Assembly (NCBI GenBank): GCA_049999765.1
Contig: JBNGIQ010009269.1
Location: 1-49,832 of the forward strand
DNA length: 49,832 nucleotides
Direction of reading: 5' to 3'
From: Phaeoceros laevis
Lineage: Eukaryota; Anthocerotophyta; Anthocerotopsida; Notothyladales
In this document: positions 46,276 through 49,832 of the stretch, in pieces
How the letters are laid out: each line of letters starts with the position of its first letter
How positions within the stretch are numbered: position 1 is the stretch's first letter
The notes under the pieces: model-generated
The model's input: the letters and a program-made list of their open reading frames with translations, nothing else
What the model was told of the DNA's origin: nothing
The model's database searches: none
Made by a program: the position numbers and the translations under genes

Positions 46276-48764
46276 AGGGCCGGTGTACGCCATCCACAAG
46301 CTCCCAAAATCTCACATGTCAATCGTGTTCAGACACAGTGGACGTATCTTGTCCTGAAGTAGTACGAATTGTTTCATGTAAGCTTGTAAGCTTTTGTAGT
46401 CCTGAATCAGGACTCGTGATCCCTAAGCATTAATTCCATGTCTGTCTTGCCGGAAAAATATCAGGGGTATGAGGGGAGTGTCAGGTCATGTCTTGCACTG
46501 TAGCACCTTTGCTGGCTGGAGCAAACGGGCCGGTCAGCACCCGTCAGGTTGGGTCTAGACCATGGTGAGTGCAAATCCTTCTCCCTCTTTCACGTGTGCC
46601 TCGGTGCTTCGCTCAACTCTGTCCAAGGCACTGCCCCTGTCACAGAATGCGTACAGCCTAGTGACCAGGCCCCTTTTCTAAACGTTATCTCAAGCGACTG
46701 CACGCCAAGCACAATTAACTACGCATTCAGCTCCGCCCCGCCCCAGGACGGCAGTATCCCGTCTCGTTCACACACCCAAGTAACCTGCTTGTGGCCTTAG
46801 CGCTCTCAACGACAAGAAATCAGATTCTGGACACAAGCTCTTCGATAGAGGTCAGCCAAAAACACAAGAAGCCACCAGGCTCCCTCGACAACAACATTCC
46901 GCCAATTTGATCCCCTTAAAAACCACTCAAAAGCGTACAAGCTCGTCAGAGCAAAACTCACAAAAGCACCTACGACAACTGCTGGATACCTTCCACTAAA
47001 CCTTCAGCTAATTAGGATGCGCACAAATCTGCCCTTGGTCTCATACCCTTGGCCTAAAGTTGCGAAAACACCCAAGGGTACAGAGCCAGGCAAACTGCTA
47101 AGTAGCCCGTGCCTCTGCCTGGACGATGGCAGCCAGGTGGACTAGGAGGCGCCAGGTCTATGCACATGCTTTTACCGGCCTACCTCTCACTCTTAAACAA
47201 CGCATTTTTAGGTTCACTTTACAACCAAGCGGAGCTCGAATCCCTGGCTTCTCTTCAGAGGAGCTTCGATTATTTCCAATTTTGTTTCTGGAGGTTTTCC
47301 AGATATTGAGCGCCGAGCGCTTCTTATGGATTCACGGATTTGAGCTACCTTTCATTGACACATATGACAGCATTTTGCAAAGTACATAGTAAAGAAACGT
47401 TCGCTACCGGAAGGCTCCAGAAGATGATCATGATGAATTCATGAACACCTTCAGCATCACAAGATGCCTTCCGTTAACTCGCACGACAAAAAAGGGTGTT
47501 CGATTCCCATGCGAAGTCGGCTAAACACCATAATCACCTTACTACTACTACAAAAGCTATATACATCTATCTATGATCTATCTTTGGACAGAAGTTTCCT
47601 CGCTATATATATAGCAGAAAGGTATGCCATACCTTCTGCCAGTCCTGTTCCATGGTTGTCTACAAAAAACACAGATCTAGTATTGAGGGGGGTCTTCAAT
47701 GTCTACTACTTAGACTGTTAGACAGAGCTGAACGCGGTGTTTACATTTTACGTTGCAGGCATCTCAAACACGATCTGAAGTTGCGTAGATACCCCACATT
47801 GATTGAAAGACTCGGGTAATTACATGGTTCAAGTACATCCCACTGCTGTTTATGCAGCGTCCTGTTTAGCAGTCGCACGTCCAGCTCCAAGTGAGCTATT
47901 CTTACGCCTTTTACTAAAGAAACCTTGTGCGGGACACAGATGTCACAGAAAGCGGCATGCCCGATAGGCACTGGGTTTCAGATCAACTAAGCCCTAGTAG
48001 CTGGCAGGGTGACAATGATAAGGAGCCCGATTGCTGATCAGTCTCCCTGGATGTGGAATGTGCACTAGCAGCTGGCAAGCAGGATTGGCTATAAATTATC
48101 TTGTGAGTTCACAGGAATTGAGGGAGATTGGGTGTGTCGGAATCTTGAAGCTGCCTCCCTTTTCGCAGAATGGCCTGCTTGTGGTGCTTCACGGAAGCCC
48201 ATGAGGTACTTGGGCGCGCCATGCTAGGCCCGGTCCAGTTAGAGCTTGTTGAATTCAAAGGAGAACGTGGTAGTTTTCATGATCAGTTGCCTCGTCTCTG
48301 GCCATGGATGAACCTTGGGCGTCTCCAGGGCAACCTTGGACTTCTTCTTGCTCTGTATATGCAGAAATGGAACATGACAGCCTGATTTGTGGCTGTGCTT
48401 GCCCTCTGAGTTCCCGTGAGAGCACTTGCCAGTGCTCGGCAGCAAGGCTGGCCAGCAATCTAGCGTCTAAACTGTAGACTTCTCAGATTTCCCATGCACA
48501 GCACCTTTGGCAGTCTGGCCAAAAACGTTCCAACAATCGGAGCTGAAGCTGGTATATGGAGATCAAACTTGTAATATACTTTTTGCTACGGGGAGGGGGC
48601 TCGTCTTCTCCAAGTTAATGAAGATGTCCATTAGAGAACTGTCCCTTCCTGTCCTGGACTGGAACTTGCGATTTGCAGCAACCTTGGGCTCCTGTTGACA
48701 GATGAGCGCTGGTGTCCGAATCCACCAAAGCCCTCAACCTTCTCAGACATGGCGGATGCGTAGG
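46276..48764. other. Gene-poor stretch, about 2.5 kb
   Basis: ORFs at 46549-46800, 47126-47389 (87 aa) and 48170-48385 have no recognisable domain or exon partners. Contains the second arm of the 33-bp inverted repeat and an AT-rich patch near 47600-47615 (TATATATATA). Confidence 0.4.
47519..47551 (-). repeat. 33-bp exact inverted repeat, arm 2
   Basis: Reverse complement of 40570-40602. A B-box-like GTTCGATTCCC lies 20-30 bp to its left (about 47494), but no A box or cloverleaf is seen. Confidence 0.8.
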
Positions 48765-48941
48765 CAACATGGATCAAGCTGTTCCTGCTGGACTGCTGGA
48801 TGTTTCTGCCGGCGTCCAGCCAAGCCCGCTTCTGCAAGCGGTGGAGGGAGCTCATGACAACCCCAAAGTTCCGAGAAGAGACGGCGTTTGTGTCGTTCCG
48901 TCGGGGCTACCCCGTGTGCAGACTCAAACCCATAGAAGGAG

Positions 48942-48974
<33 letters not shown>

Positions 48975-49441
48975 GACCTGTAAAGTGGTGCAAATGGCGC
49001 AAGGTCGAGATTCCAGGGTTGGTGCTACCTCCAGAACCGAAGCTGTTTCAAAGTGGAGTGGGCCGGCTGCCATCTTTGGCAGTGGCCTGCTGGGATGACA
49101 ATGCTATGCGCTTGCGTTGCTGGCTGCTCAATATTGCACAGCAGACTAGTGCGGGCTAGTGTCCGGGAACAAGGCATCCAACAACACATTGGGCAATGGC
49201 CTACCACATGCTGGAGCACTCGTGCCAATGGCAGCGTCTTCATGATGTCAAAGTCGACCGATGGGGTATCCGGAGGAGCTTGGCGATATGTTTGTCTCAC
49301 CTAAAGTATCCCAGATCGGTTGGTTTCTGGAATGTTACACATCTACGCACGGTTTTGGGAGTGCCAAGGTTGGAACTCCCTCAGGTGAATTCAGATCCTT
49401 TCTTGCGGCAGATTTGTTTGCGAGCACCACATTGCCAGTAG
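48765..49441 (+). pseudogene. F-box pseudogene related to the gene at 6.4-7.6 kb
   Basis: In one frame: a partial F-box (LPASSQARFCKRWRELM, three residues shorter than the relative's FRIVCKRWKELM), FREETAFVSFRRGYPVCRL (relative: FQEQTTLISFRRGYPVCKL), a (GCA)n alanine run at about 48943-48974, VEIPGL and NIAQQT, then a TAG at 49157-49159 where the relative has QTWRELPV. The middle of the gene is missing, but the C-terminal block returns as WAMAYHMLEHSCQW (from about 49193). The frame ends in the LTR boundary at 49439-49441. The early stop, internal loss and damaged F-box mark it as non-functional. Confidence 0.8.
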
Positions 49442-49832
49442 TGACTGTTTATTATTAGAGAAGAGAAAAGAACGTGTGAGTAGTGACTGTTTATTATTAG
49501 AGAAGAGAAAAGAACGTGTGATTGTGGAATGAATGAAGGACGGACCAGGAAGCCTTTAAGCGGCACCTGTAAGGTCGCGTCGGTCTGGCTGGAGGACTCC
49601 GTGTTTCTAGGAGCTAGCTAACAATTCTAACACTCCCCCTAAACACAAGTCCTATCCAGCTACTAGTCAGGCATGCCGATCTGAGAGCAGCACACCACAT
49701 GCTTGGGCTTGGGCAGAGATTTGGTGAAGAGGTCTGCCCATTGAAACTCTGTTGGAGTGTACTCCATCACGATCTCTCCTGACGTCACCTTCTCACGCAG
49801 GAAGTGGTAGCGCAGCTCGATGTGCTTGGAGC
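49433..49832 (-). mobile_element. Ty1/copia LTR retrotransposon, 3' end (continues beyond window)
   Basis: On the minus strand, 49832-49663 encodes the end of a copia RNase H domain (SKHIELRYHFLREKV, then QWADLFTKSLPKPKH) and stops at TAG. A polypurine tract (TTTAGGGGGAG, 49643-49633) follows, then the 3' LTR, about 49632-49433, starting TGTTAGAATTG and ending in CA. The LTR holds a 42-bp tandem duplication (from 49441 and from 49483). The left LTR end is my estimate; the target duplication cannot be checked because the other LTR lies outside. Confidence 0.9.

Noticed and set aside
47490-47520. B-box-like GTTCGATTCCC
   Set aside because: No A box or cloverleaf upstream; kept only as context for the 33-bp repeat.
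1-49832. CRISPR arrays, rRNA genes, bacterial operons
   Set aside because: None seen; direct repeats present are two- or three-copy plant minisatellites.

Overview
The window is nuclear DNA from a land plant. It shows long runs of plant-type pentatricopeptide repeats (PPR), a degenerate DYW domain, plant-only families (GIL1/DUF641, OSB, TITAN-like), GT-AG introns of about 80-480 bp, a plant-type tRNA-Val and a Ty1/copia element. PPR exons with near-identical repeated modules, HSPA12-type Hsp70 genes and a choline transporter-like protein with an animal-like N-terminus point to a seedless lineage (bryophyte, lycophyte or fern). The species cannot be fixed from sequence alone. All gene models are mine, joined by splice consensus and reading phase.

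Left part (1-17.4 kb): the 3' end of a PPR-DYW gene and a decayed PPR relative; a tiny Hva1/TUDOR-domain gene; a cysteine-rich ORF; an F-box gene with an early stop; an 8-exon auxilin-related J-domain gene with one in-frame TAA; and a long PPR exon. That PPR exon has no usable ATG of its own. It joins in phase to upstream exons carrying the PDF motif of organellar single-stranded DNA-binding (OSB) proteins, so it looks like an OSB-PPR fusion.

Middle part (17.4-24 kb): divergent from the fusion gene is a 6-exon TITAN-like/CENATAC zinc-finger gene. Convergent with it is a 13-exon choline transporter-like (CTL/SLC44) gene.

Right part (24-46 kb): a segmental duplication. The module Hsp70(-), GIL1-like(-), Hsp70(+) occurs twice (24168-32061 and 37555-46275). 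Between the modules lie decayed, intron-containing pieces of the neighbouring CTL gene, one split by a 258-bp solo LTR with a 5-bp target duplication. Another CTL piece is welded to a PPR fragment and an Hsp70 3' end. All four Hsp70 copies carry disabling changes, each different. The second GIL1 copy lacks a recognisable last exon. A tRNA-Val(CAC) gene sits inside the second module.

Far right (46.3-49.8 kb): mostly gene-poor sequence, then an F-box pseudogene related to the gene at 6.4 kb, abutting the 3' end of a Ty1/copia retrotransposon (minus strand) that runs out of the window. No CRISPR, rRNA or bacterial features are present.
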